Source of the DNA: Reticulitermes lucifugus
Taxonomy: Eukaryota > Arthropoda > Insecta > Blattodea > Rhinotermitidae
Direction: 5' to 3'
Assembly (NCBI GenBank): GCA_026260175.1
Contig: JAKCWW010003988.1
Location: 301 to 44,072, forward strand
Length of the DNA stretch: 43,772 nucleotides
Below are positions 12,201 through 21,455 of the stretch, one piece after another. The stretch's first letter is position 1, and the number at the start of each line of letters is the position of its first letter. Under the pieces are notes generated by a model, which ran no database searches, was not told the DNA's origin, and saw only the letters and a list, made by a program, of their open reading frames with translations. A program made the position numbers and the translations under genes.

Positions 12201-14339
12201 GATTCTGTAAAGATCTATTAGAGGTATTATTAGTATTTTCTTATGTTGTCAAGAGTATGTAGTTTTGCAGTGAGCAGTAAGAGTATCATTATTTTAACAT
12301 TGTGTTTTTCACTCACAGGTTGCGGACATTCTAGGAAAAGCCACAGAAAGTGTTCCCAAAGAGGAAGTTAGGGAAAGTAATCCACATTTAAAAAATCTGT
12401 ATGAAGGACTGACAATGACAGAAGCCCATTTACAAAAGGTATATTGTAAAATAACTGTTTAATGCTGAACAAACATGTAGGCTAAACTTTCACAGACATA
12501 GGAAATGTGGATAGTTATACAATATGAGGAATGCAGAGACACTGCAATTTTTATTTAAGAAGCAGGGTATTTTGAAGCAGACATTTATGTGCATATGAAC
12601 TTACAGAATTCTATGTATAAGGTAAAATATGTATATAAATTATATTCATGAACTCATGAATATAAAAATATCCCATTTGCTGATGCACCTACCATGGCCA
12701 TGCCAAGGCAGCCTGATAGTGCTGAGTGTTGTATCTGTGAACAAACTGCTTGCATGTTCTTCAAATACTGCATTGCAGGAAAGATATCTGAATGCAAGTC
12801 TCAATTTTGAGTGGTTGTGACTGAATCTTTGCTCATCGAAACCAAGTATTGATTTATCGTATAAGAATTTGAATAAATGAATAACAATGTGTAAAATGGT
12901 GAGGAATTTGAGTAAATGAATCTGTAAAGTGGTGAGGCCTCTGTATGGTATTAATATGTAGTAGAGTGAGTGATATTTTGTGGTGAATGTAAACAAGTAT
13001 CAAAACACATAGACTGTTGCTTCCCATAAATACTACAGAGCAAGGTGCTGGACAAGTACAGTATTATCACATTCCATAAAATACTTCAGAGTACAGTGCA
13101 GATACAGAGGATTTTTCATTGAATGAAAAGTGCTACAGTAGACTGAATTGCATACATAATTACAGTGCTGACAGTTGCAAAGCAGTTTTACAGTGTGTAC
13201 GGATAATTAGGCAAATATAAAATTATATGCACATGTGCTTCCTGTTATATGCATGTTTACAGTCAGTTTGCGTGTGCACCAAAACTGATGCAGCCCGTAC
13301 TGTAATTCACCACGTCAGTATATTATGTGGGTCCACTTTTTCAGCAAACATGTGGAACGTCACAGAAGATGCTGAACATGATGTCCCTTTTCTCTCTAAC
13401 ACAAATTTCCTGTTCTTATCATGTTTGCAGACACAGTGAAGTATTGCCTGGGATATTGTTGCTTGCTGCATATTGTTTAATGTTTTATTAAATTTGTTCC
13501 CCGGTGTGAGGGTTGTTTGTAAACACACAGTCTATTTTAAGTAGTCCTAGAGATAAGAATTTTGAGAACTATGGTCTGGTAATTGTGGTGGCATTTTGTA
13601 AATACAGTTCTATATTCCTTCATATGAACAGATATTTTACGAACTTTCAGAAAATACTTACGGAATCCTTCATTTCAGTACTATTAATGTCTTAGTGATG
13701 CTGTTTTATTATTTGATAAAACTTTGTCAGGTACTTTATACTGTCTTGGAAACCACTTTTATTTTGTTTCTCTGAATTCGTTATTTGTTTATTGTAATAT
13801 TGTTGCTAAGTATCGTATTTGTAAGTTACTCCCAGAACTCTTTAAGTGCTACTGATGTTTCAATGTTGAACCTAGGCCCATGTAACTTTTAACAGGTGTT
13901 CGTTCGGCATGGCCTTGTTCCAATTAATCCAATAGAGGAAAAGTTTGATCCCAACTTACATGAAGCACTATTCCAACAGGTAAGGAACAATTAGTTGTGA
14001 AGTTCCCTGTCCTGAAGAGTCATAAAGTACCTGGCTTGAAACTGTAACCATTGTTTTCATTTGGAGGTAGCATTTGCATTAACTGTCAGCTGCATTCAAA
14101 AATTAAATTTTATTTATACCAGTAACACTGAATTGTGTAATATTACTCTTTACCATTTGTCATATTATTTGATTTTAATGTTTGTGGAAAAAAATGGAAG
14201 CTATGTGTTCGAATGTGTATCTTTTCAGGAGGTGCAAGGAAAAGCTCCTGGTACAATTGTGGTAGTGTCAAAAATCGGTTACAAACTTCATGAACGAGTC
14301 ATACGGCCAGCTCTAGTTGGTGTTGCCAAAGGTCCATAG
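6058..14339 (+). CDS. GRPEL1: Mitochondrial GrpE homologue (Hsp70 nucleotide-exchange factor), 5 visible exons
   Basis: GrpE is the nucleotide-exchange factor of mitochondrial Hsp70 in the matrix. It promotes ADP release during protein import and folding. Exons 6058-6253, 12110-12223, 12319-12438, 13896-13979 and 14229-14339 join in frame, all with AG/GT borders, giving 207 residues before TAG. The first exon holds basic presequence residues (KSVLNKWLGDQRRMS, with a plausible processing site after RRMS) and then an acidic, Lys/Glu-rich stretch predicted to be coiled coil. KYKRALADGENMRRR opens the long dimer helix. The C-terminal beta domain carries the GrpE signature: FDPNLHEAL, a spacer of about 19, then GYKLHERVIRPALVGV. 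The mature protein has normal family length. The exon with the start codon was not found; the first visible exon begins with the third base of a codon. It is independent of the downstream PIWI gene, which has the same orientation. Confidence 0.93.
6462..7835 (-). mobile_element. Mariner-like element 1, inactive, in GrpE intron
   Basis: The transposase reads on the minus strand, antisense to GrpE. The frame at 7055-7342 contains VKGDEMWVYLATSKTKIGF, matching the first catalytic Asp block of mariner. Further down, frameshifted pieces give DFLEHGDTI (about 6945), a DNATPH-like second Asp block (about 6835) and PPYSPNPMTSDFHLLG (third block, about 6740-6785). Short terminal inverted repeats with the core AAAAATAAGGT lie at about 6462-6478 and 7813-7830. 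Several stops and frameshifts make it non-functional. A diverged copy of its transposase end lies at 22320-22600 in the PIWI gene. Confidence 0.75.
8385..9600 (-). mobile_element. Mariner-like element 2, inactive, in GrpE intron
   Basis: The minus-strand transposase begins at the ATG complementary to 9440-9442 (MATPLSICIEEKQHAG) and continues through frameshifted pieces (AQYGNSVSPGSSVYEWYTIFK, GHPYTSSTDGK), then WVPKQLSEEHK, the block TVTGVMMWIHYEP, YSPDLARSYDHIFGPL near 8590, and ends with NYVEK and a stop near 8434. Order and wording are those of a mariner transposase of about 345 residues. The block that should read TGDE reads TGVM, so the first catalytic Asp is lost as well as the frame. 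It is antisense to GrpE. The outer ends were not defined: the 3' end is close to 8385 and the 5' end is only approximate. Confidence 0.75.
9601..10195. other. Intron sequence, nothing recognised
   Basis: This is part of the first visible GrpE intron. I see no coding or repeat signal beyond AT-rich sequence. Confidence 0.4.
10221..10365 (+). pseudogene. CENP-B/pogo-type helix-turn-helix remnant
   Basis: The frame gives KLLSIQDKLDIKNKVDAN, a stop, then DVPCTKITEELGISVSTLKT and FISGQDTIL followed by another stop. This is the layout of the N-terminal psq/CENP-B DNA-binding fold of pogo/Tigger transposases: a K-R-x-L-S-I-x-D-K-L-type helix, then an A/T-E-E-L-G-I-S-x-S-T-L recognition helix. Only this domain is clear; downstream sequence to about 10700 may be more of the same element but is too decayed to read. 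Unlike the neighbouring mariners, it lies in the sense direction of GrpE. Confidence 0.6.
10700..12100. other. Intron sequence with one possible transposon end
   Basis: No coding exon is seen. At about 11021-11065 the sequence ACTGTATTTACCTGAATGTA resembles the terminus of a widespread invertebrate DNA-transposon family as I remember it, but no matching inverted end was found. The rest is AT-rich intron up to the acceptor at 12109. Confidence 0.3.
12110..12223 (+). CDS. GRPEL1: GrpE exon: dimer helix
   Basis: The acceptor is TTCTTCACAG and the donor GTATTA. It gives 38 codons, phase 0 at both ends: DKYKRALADGENMRRR through FGIQGFCKDLLE. This is the best conserved part of the long paired helix of GrpE. 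Confidence 0.93.
12319..12438 (+). CDS. GRPEL1: GrpE exon: helix/four-helix-bundle region
   Basis: The acceptor is ACTCACAG and the donor GTATAT. It gives 40 codons in phase 0, VADILGKATESVPKEEV through TMTEAHLQK, matching the metazoan mitochondrial GrpE stretch VAD.L.KAT..VPKEE...NPHLKNLYEGL.MTE. The upstream intron is only 95 bp. Confidence 0.93.
12439..13895. other. GrpE intron, nothing recognised
   Basis: AT-rich intron. Two short imperfect direct repeats are visible, at about 12865-12930 (GAATAAATGAAT...GGTGAGG type) and 13025-13105 (CATAAATACTACAGAG type). No transposon protein fragment is seen. Confidence 0.4.
13896..13979 (+). CDS. GRPEL1: GrpE exon: start of beta domain
   Basis: The acceptor is TTTTAACAG and the donor GTAAGG. 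It gives 28 codons in phase 0, VFVRHGLVPINPIEEK then FDPNLHEALFQQ, which is the first half of the GrpE signature. Confidence 0.92.
14229..14339 (+). CDS. GRPEL1: GrpE terminal exon
   Basis: The acceptor is TCTTTTCAG. It gives 36 codons plus TAG: EVQGKAPGTIVVVSKIGYKL through LVGVAKGP. The second half of the GrpE signature is intact. Confidence 0.93.
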   Translation, partial: EVQGKAPGTIVVVSKIGYKLHERVIRPALVGVAKGP

Positions 14340-14614
14340 ATTGAATACAAGCTAATGGCATCAGACATTACTCTAGGAGGAAGAAGCATATTTGTGTAGA
14401 CATTTCTTGTATATAACACAGTTGGTATGGTTATAAAATTTTGTGGCTATGAAGTGAACTATTTTGACTGAAGATTACTTCATCCACATTAACAATATTT
14501 TAAAGATTGTATGTGAAATACAATCACATAATTTTCATTTAGAGATGAAACGGACACTTCCAAAAAGAAGATTAATGCTACTCTGTGACTCCTTACTTTT
14601 AATTTTAATAAGTC

Positions 14615-14620
14615 AATAAA
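14615..14620 (+). terminator. Poly(A) signal of the GrpE gene
   Basis: AATAAA lies 276 bases after the stop codon, followed by a T-rich stretch. It is the first canonical hexamer downstream and so the likely 3' processing signal. Confidence 0.6.
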
Positions 14621-14639
14621 GCTTTGTTACATTATTCCT

Positions 14640-16500
14640 CATATGGATTCCTTTAAGTATTCAGGTATATAAATTACAGTCAGAAACTCTGTTTTAACTG
14701 TAATATGAATTGTACATAAAGTTGGCTGAGAGTCACGTTGTGTTCAGTGTGAGAACAAAATACTCACTAATCGCTATGTCTTTATAATTTTTCACGGGTG
14801 AATTTTGAACTTTGGTTAGAAGGAGAGCATGAATTTCCTGTCAGCAGTAATGATTTATAATTTGTATGTGACTGCAGACTAATCAGCAAAGTGGGTGGCA
14901 ATGGACTGGATCATCAAGTTTTGAATTGGCAGGGACGAGAATTTTTTTTCATGTATGTCTCTGCCCAGTGACTGAGACACACTGGAGCATCTATACAGCA
15001 GGAACGGTGGTCTCCTTGGACCAGTAACCTCCGTCTAGTACCCAGTGTTAATCTTGGCCAGGGTACTGAATATTTTCTTGAAGCTAATCCTGACAAAGTA
15101 TGTTGAAACATAGCTGGACTACGTACTGTCTAGTCCTTCCCACGTCATATTACAGCATCATGCTGTCACTCCATTCAGTGATAAATAGTAATCCTGTGAA
15201 CTAAATTAGCTATAACTGCTAATAGTACTGGTTTGCTTGTTTTTGTAACACATGGTTCACCAAAAGAAAATACTGATCTTGTAGAAAGGAAAAGATAAAA
15301 ACTCAATTTCGAAGTAAATCTTTTACATTTGCATTCCTTTTCTACATGTTTGTGCTGCAAGGTTTTGGTTGGAACAGTGAACACTGAACATTGTTGCAAA
15401 TTTTTATGCACTTTCACGAAATATTTTGAGTTCTATGCATGGTTTTATGAAAACAACTGCACTGTTTGTAGTGCATGCTGCTTTAGTATACTTATGCTCT
15501 GGGAAGCATTCTCCATGAAGACTTCTTTCACTTGATACACACTGTTCTGAATCACTACCTCTTAATTGATCCCTGGTTTGTTGTACTATACACAACAGTC
15601 CTTCTTAGCAGGTAGTTTTCTGAGAAATTTTGAATCATTGTCTTCATTTCTTGTGGCTGATATTCCAGCTGCAATATTCTTTTCTTGTAGCCACTCTTCA
15701 CACAGTGCACAAGCAATTTTAATTGTGAATTCTAAAAGGTTCTGACAATGGTGTATAACACTGAGAACTAATTGTTTCAGACCGCAGTACTTTCCATATT
15801 ATGTGTGATGTTCCAAGTATATTATTATTATTGCTACTGCTACTACTACTACTATTATGTTATGACTAAAGGGATAAAATGTGAATTTGGATGGGAAACA
15901 TATTTCATTTTACAAGTAGCTGTACAAATGTGTTGTGCGAAATGTGATTATTAGCTTTGTCATGTCTGTATGTCCGTCCCCATGGAACAACTCTGAACAT
16001 GTAATACTTATTGCTTTTCCACGGCAACAGTGGTTATGTGAATGCACTTCAATGTTACATTATACATACATTGCTGGTTTTGTTACTTATGCAGGTAGTG
16101 GCACCTGTAAGTAAAGCATGTCTGACAGTTTGAGGGGCACTGCCGAAGATTCCAGTTAAGTGTTTCCCCAAATGTAAGTAATCCTACATGACTCTGGAAA
16201 CCTTTGTGGTTGTAAATACACCACTGACTTGGTAAACACAATCAGAAAGGTTTTTATAGTCAAAATTTACCACCAGCATTGTATACTTCACTTGTGTTGA
16301 TACTACTCATGCATGAACTCCATAATGTGGAATTTTATGAGCAGAAGGGTAAGCAGTGCAATCAACTGAAGCCCTGGGTTTGAAGGGTTTCCCACAACAG
16401 CAGCCAGTACAGTGGGACTTGTTAAAGCACTGTAGTTTAGACTGTTTCAGTTGGTCCATGGCTCTCATGTTGACATGTCTGAGCTTACAATCTGCAAATT
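14640..16500. other. Intergenic region, no recognised gene
   Basis: No exon of a known family is seen on either strand. Short minus-strand open frames (15175-15417, 15404-15595 and a 37-codon run near 15640-15750) show no motif I recognise. A short trinucleotide tract (TTA/CTA type) is at 15821-15859. Confidence 0.4.
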
Positions 16501-16525
16501 ATGATTTTGCTGTGGTTTTTTTTGG

Positions 16526-16575
16526 NNNNNNNNNNNNNNNNNNNNNNNNNNNNNNNNNNNNNNNNNNNNNNNNNN
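16526..16575. other. Assembly gap (50 N)
   Basis: A run of exactly 50 Ns, probably a scaffold gap of nominal length, lies just after a T-rich stretch. Open frames crossing it are artefacts. Confidence 0.97.
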
Positions 16576-16903
16576 GGGGATGTTATAGTTGACATTAGCC
16601 TGCTGATTTAAAGTGTCATTGACAAGTACAAGGAATGGCAAATTTGAAGGGGGCACTATACACATAAATACGAAGTGCCAAAAACAATGCATGGTTGAAA
16701 ATATTGAAGAAAATTAATGTTGTGACAAGTTGGGAACAAGAAATCAGGAATGGGATCAGATGGTAGGTATGAGACATCATGGTCTGTGTACCAGAGTTTT
16801 AGGCTAAACATAAGGAACAAGATAGACACGCATATTTGTAAAACTACAATTTGTTTTCAATTTATAAACATGTTAACTTAAAAGCTGGTCATACAGAAAA
16901 GTG

Positions 16904-16932
16904 GGCACTACTGTATTTTAGCTCCACCAAAG
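16904..16932 (+). repeat. Left terminal inverted repeat (29 bp)
   Basis: It starts GGCACTACTG and ends CCACCAAAG. It pairs with 17978-18006 at 27 of 29 positions. Confidence 0.7.
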
Positions 16933-17097
16933 TGAATCCAGTGTGCCGTGACAAAGTTCACGTGCACTGAGGGGCTTCGAGTGTTGTGGCCACGCCCCCA
17001 TCTCCCTCCTTCAACTAGGCGTGCTCATTTGAAACTTCTCTCTCCTATACCGCAGGCATTGTATGGTGAACCGAGAGAGACGTTCCAGACACACTTT

Positions 17098-17884
17098 GGT
17101 TAGGGAGTAGGCTATGTCTCTCTTGTCTATATGAACTAAATGGCCACTGCACACAAACTTAGGTCAGGGTGTAGGGTATGTCTCTGTTTAGTATATGAAG
17201 TACATGGCCATTCCACAGAAACTTAGGTTAGGGTGCAAGCTATGTCTGTCTTTAGTATGTAAAGTACAGGGCCACTCCACACAAACTTTGGTTAGGGTGT
17301 AGGCTAGCTCTCTGTTCAATATATTAAGTACATGGCCACTCAACACAAACTTTGGTTAGGGTGTATGCTATCTCTCTCTTTCGTACATGAAGTAAATGGC
17401 TACTTCACAAAAACTTAGGTTACGGTGTAGGCTATCTCTCTGTTTAGTATATTAAGTACATTGCCACTCGACACAAACTTTGGTTATGGTGTACGCTATA
17501 TCTCCCTTTTGTATATGACGTAAATGGCCACTGCACACAAACTCAGGTTAGGGTGTAGGGTATGTCTCTGTTTAGTATATGAAGTACATGGCCACTCCAC
17601 AGAAACTTAGGTTAGGGTGTAGGCTATGTCTGTCTTTAGTATGTAAAGTACATGGCTACTTCACAAAAACTTAGGTTACGGTGTAGGCTATCTCTCTGTT
17701 TAGTATATTAAGTACATTGCCACTCGACACAAACTTTGGTTATGGTGTACGCTATATCTCCCTTTTGTATATGAAGTAAATGGCCACTTCACACAAACTT
17801 AGGTTACGGTGTAGGCTATGTCTCTGTTTAGTATATTAACTACATTATAATCCACACAAACTCCGGTTAGGGTGCAGGCTATGT
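17098..17884. repeat. 64-bp satellite array, about 13 units, higher-order organised
   Basis: Unit starts (GGTTAGGG or variants) fall at 17098, 17162, 17226, 17290, 17354, 17418, 17482, 17546, 17610, 17674, 17738, 17802 and 17865. Every step is 64 except the last, which is 63. Each unit contains a GGTGTAGGCTATGTCTCT-like part, a TAGTATATGAAGTACATGGC-like part and CACTCCACACAAACT. Units fall into types: 17418 and 17674 look identical, 17482 and 17738 nearly so, 17162 matches 17546, and 17226 matches the first part of 17610. The order of types repeats along the array. Confidence 0.95.
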
Positions 17885-17977
17885 CTTTTTTATTGTCAGT
17901 ACATCGCCACACAGTCTTCTACACGCACTGAGCCTTCCTTCGCATAATCTGTGTTCTTCGTATTGGAAATTTTCCTG

Positions 17978-18006
17978 CTTTGGTAGAGCTAAAATACAGT
18001 AGAGCC
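17978..18006 (-). repeat. Right terminal inverted repeat (29 bp)
   Basis: Inverted partner of 16904-16932. Confidence 0.7.
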
Positions 18007-18854
18007 AGATTTTGATTTGAAGATAGTCGTAGTATAAAATACTAAAAGTTAATAAAATTGTTTTCGCCAACTGGCTATGTATATTAGTTGTGCGATCAAT
18101 ATTTGATCCTGTCCTGTAAGAATATAAATATAAATACAAAAAAGTCGCTCTTATGGATATATACACACATTAACTACCACAGATTACTACTACTACTACT
18201 ACTCAACACTTCTTTCCATTCGCTACCGCTGTCGTCACCTTAGCCCTGATTGGTTGATGCCAATTTCAAACATATAATTTTTCTCCCAAAATGATCTGCG
18301 TTTGTCAGGAAATAATTTATAGACATGTTTCAGATTTCGTTAATTTAACATAGATGTAATGTCAGTTACATAAAATCCTTCCAAGGATTTTCTTAGATTT
18401 ATTGTAGTTCAAGATACGTACGTTAGATGGCTGCCGTATATTTCCGACACGTATACGCTATGGGTCGGTTAATTCTAATCCGTGAGTGACGACGCTCTCA
18501 GTCGTTTCGCGCCAAAATTCATGCTGCAGTTATTAGCTGTAAAAAAAAAGTTCATTTTCGTTTGGCGGTTCAGTGGAGAACGTTGAAACTGGTGTCAATT
18601 TAGGTTAGTACACGTTGAGTAACTTGACGAACTGCAGTGTAATGCGTGCCTGCAGTATGTGTAGAAGTACAACGGTGTATATGGTTCTTGTTTAATTTTT
18701 ATATTTCATATTAGGAGACCATTTTCAAAATTTCATTCATGAAGCCGTTTGAGATGAACAAATGATTTAAAGGAAATAAAAACTTGCATTAAACTTTGAC
18801 AAAAGAGATATTGCCATTTACAACTCGGTATAATATATAACGATTTAACTGTAG
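18007..18854. other. Possible PIWI promoter and 5' leader region
   Basis: A short CpG-containing stretch at about 18420-18600 stands out from its AT-rich surroundings. A possible leader-exon donor, TTTAG|GTTAGT, lies near 18603, and an acceptor directly before the PIWI start codon (AG at 21257-21258) shows that an upstream non-coding exon is likely. No TATA box is evident. The assignment is a guess from position and composition. A CTA/ACT trinucleotide tract lies at 18184-18203. Confidence 0.25.
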
Positions 18855-19110
18855 GTTGTGGTAATAAAACTATGGGAGCAGATACAGCTAAATTCCTTGG
18901 TCTACAAATTGATGGTAACAGACTGGAGCCCACGTGCTATACCATCCACACTATCCCTACTCCTTCAAAAAGATTTTATGTATGTTAAAATGAAACAACT
19001 TCAGCACCCAGTGTAACTAAGCACGTGAATTGAGTTTTACTAAATTTTTAAGTACTGCAGGGGACTTTTTAACTGGAGACTCAAAAGCTATTCAAGGAAT
19101 GTGGTGCTAA
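18855..19110 (+). pseudogene. LINE (jockey-like) reverse-transcriptase fragment
   Basis: The frame gives DTAKFLGLQIDGNRLEP followed by a CYTIHTIPTPSKRFYV-like block and, after stops, a GDFLTGDSKAIQGM-like block. The TKFLG-x-x-ID-x-x-L motif with a downstream helix is typical of the end of the palm/thumb in jockey-type non-LTR reverse transcriptases. Only this 3' piece is present, with stops, so it is a relic. It lies in the likely 5' region or leader intron of the PIWI gene, in sense orientation. Confidence 0.5.
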
Positions 19111-21258
19111 CTGTATAACCCGAAATTTCCTTTTTTTTTTTTTTTTTTCTAGCATTTTTTTCCCTCCCCACAAGTCTCAAGTTATCAGTCCTCATCAGAG
19201 TGCATTATTCACCAACTATTTATTTGAATTTTAGTTTAATACTGGCAGTTTTCATCAGCTTGGGAAAATCAGCTTGTGACTTGTCAGAAGTGAATGAATG
19301 TCAAGACCATCGCAGCATTAAATTTGTATGGGAAGTAAGTTTTGTTTAGTTAATGTGAATGGCTTTGCAGCTTTTAATTACATGTGTTTGTGTTTGATAA
19401 TGTCAGAATTGAGTTTTATCACTAATTGTGTTTGTATTATTTTCCCAGATTTTTTAAGTTTACGTTTTTTGTAGTGAATTTGGTTTTGTTTGTAGTGGTA
19501 TTGTTAGGGTATAGAAATAGACTGCATATACTCCATATATATACATTTCATATACAGAACAGTGCCAAAGTATATGCTTATGTATAAAAGTTTCCCAATG
19601 TTGGGGTGCTAACAGACTTCAGCTTAGGTTTGTTCAGACTTGTCTCCGTGTATATAAAAAAAATCAAGCAGTGGTAGACATCTCACAGTTTTGACTACAC
19701 ACATAGAGGTCTCAGGACTAGCACCATATACACAATGACTTATCTGGAGATGTAGGTCTCTGCAGACTTGTCTTGAGATGTCTTGTCATGTGGTCACCTT
19801 AACATATGTATAATACAATGTGCATGTCATCTGGGTTGTAATGTTGTGTTGCTGGGTAAATAGTCTTCAACATTTCAAAGCACTGTAATGCCTTTTTCTT
19901 CAGGGTCAACCAGTGCAAGAAGAATTATGTTTCTTAGTAATCATGTAGTACCTGTGTAACATACTGTGGGTCTTAATGCAAGTAACCAATAGTAGCAATA
20001 TGTCTGTAACCTGTAGTTATATAAGAAGTGAGCCTCATAACCCATTCATGTCCTAGCATTAAATTTTTTAGAAATATGCTTCAAGAATCACATATTTTGG
20101 GGAAAAGTTAATTGTATCTGGCACATTGAAGAGATAAGTCTGCATCAGAATACCTCTCTTAAGAGGGTACATTTGGTCCAAAAATGAGAGCTTTGAATTG
20201 GCAGCAGAGTTACAGGAATTTTAGTAACTCAGAGTGTTGGAAAATTTAATGAGAACTTGACCTTAATAGTGCAGGAACATGGATAGTAATTGAAAGGAAG
20301 AAAGTAGGGGCACATCAGAATCCAGAGGCTTACAAAATTTAATTCAAATTGAAGGTCATTATGACAACTGCTGCAGTGATTTGATGTGAAATGACACTTT
20401 AGTAACAGCCAGTGTAGATAAATTACACATGAACAGTGACACTTGCTGGTGTATACAAAGGTTTTGCATTTAGGTTTCATGTTACTGGCAGACTTTGGTA
20501 AAGATTATTTGTGATCTACAGAGGTTTGACTCTTGAGTTTTCATATTACTGGCAGGCAGCATAGATCAACATACATGAAGTGTAATGGCACATGCCAATG
20601 TGTGTAAAAATTATGCTTTTAGGTTTCATTTCAGTGGAATACTGTAGTCATAATTGGTATTGTACAGAAAGGTTAGACTGATATTTCATTTGAGTGACAT
20701 ACTCAAGTGATGGCTGCCATATTTAGCGGATACAGAAAAGCATACGAGCTACCAAGGTTTGGCTTTTCAGTTCTCTTAGTGACAGCCACAGTCTACATTG
20801 GCAACTCTCACTTTAGTTACTGGTATTTTTGTTAGCAACTCAACATTTATTTGGTTTCCTTCAGTCTTGAAAACATAGCATTGCACAGATGGAGGTACAT
20901 ATTTCTGTTGCAGAAGTGGGAGTTTTGAGTGTTATGCTGAATGAAGACTGGCACAATATTATGTATTACTGAGGATATATTTGTGTCCTCTGTTCTGTAT
21001 TACTTTTTTGTTGCAGCAATCAGTAAAGTTCAGGAGAGTTGAAATATTCAAAATCACAAGGAATGTGTTTAAAAAATTATGTTTTTATTCTGTTGTGTAA
21101 TGTACTGGGGGGACCAATTGATGGTATTTCACATTATATTTCCAGTGCTCTTATTTCAAAACAGTTATTACCTGTTGTATATGGCTTACCGCTCTTGTAA
21201 TTTTGAGTGAAGTCTTGAACTTTATGTTTAGTTCTGTCCTTTTGTTTCAACTTTATAG
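19111..21258. other. Non-coding region upstream of PIWI coding exon 1
   Basis: No exon is recognised. A poly-T tract is at 19132-19149. From about 20395 to 20800 a loosely repeated motif (AGGTTTCAT-TTACTGGCAG type) recurs about five times at 65-85 bp spacing, suggesting an old degenerate tandem repeat. Confidence 0.35.
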
Positions 21259-21260
21259 AA

Positions 21261-21455
21261 ATGTCGGAACAGTGGGGTCGAGCACAAGGAGGCAGGGCCC
21301 GTGGCAGAGCCCGCCAACTGAAAGAACAAACTGTGAGGCATCCAGGAGAAGAGCAGGCCCCACCACAAAAAAAACTATGTCTCTCACCAGGTTTTCAACA
21401 ACATCCAATACCCGGACCATCAGCAGTTGCACCACCACCACCACCACAGCAGCAG
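21261..21455 (+). CDS. piwi: PIWI exon 1 (start, RG motifs, Pro/Gln run)
   Basis: The ATG at 21261 follows an AG acceptor at 21257-21258. The 65 codons are [20 protein letters not shown] through [14 protein letters not shown]. Arg-Gly/Arg-Ala repeats at residues 7-18 are of the kind methylated for Tudor-protein binding. The donor GTGAGA directly follows a CAC/CAG triplet tract. It ends in phase 0. Confidence 0.88.

Larger units (their letters stand above)
16904..18006. mobile_element. TIR-bounded element with a satellite core
   Basis: Positions 16904-16932 and 17978-18006 are inverted copies of 29 bases differing at two sites (core TACTGTATTTTAGCTC). They enclose 1,103 bp, of which about 790 bp is a 64-bp tandem array. 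There is no coding capacity. No clear target duplication was found; if the true end is CTGTATTTT, the flanking TA on both sides would fit a Tc1/mariner-type duplication, but the inverted match continues outward past it. Superfamily is unassigned. The structure resembles MITEs that have amplified internal minisatellites. Confidence 0.6.

Noticed and set aside
15175..15750. A minus-strand coding region upstream of the PIWI gene
   Set aside because: Several short frames occur with stops between them and no recognised motif; no consistent splice structure could be built.
17098..17884. CRISPR-like or piRNA-cluster reading of the 64-bp repeats
   Set aside because: Units abut without unique spacers and vary gradually, as in a satellite; nothing indicates a CRISPR array in animal DNA.
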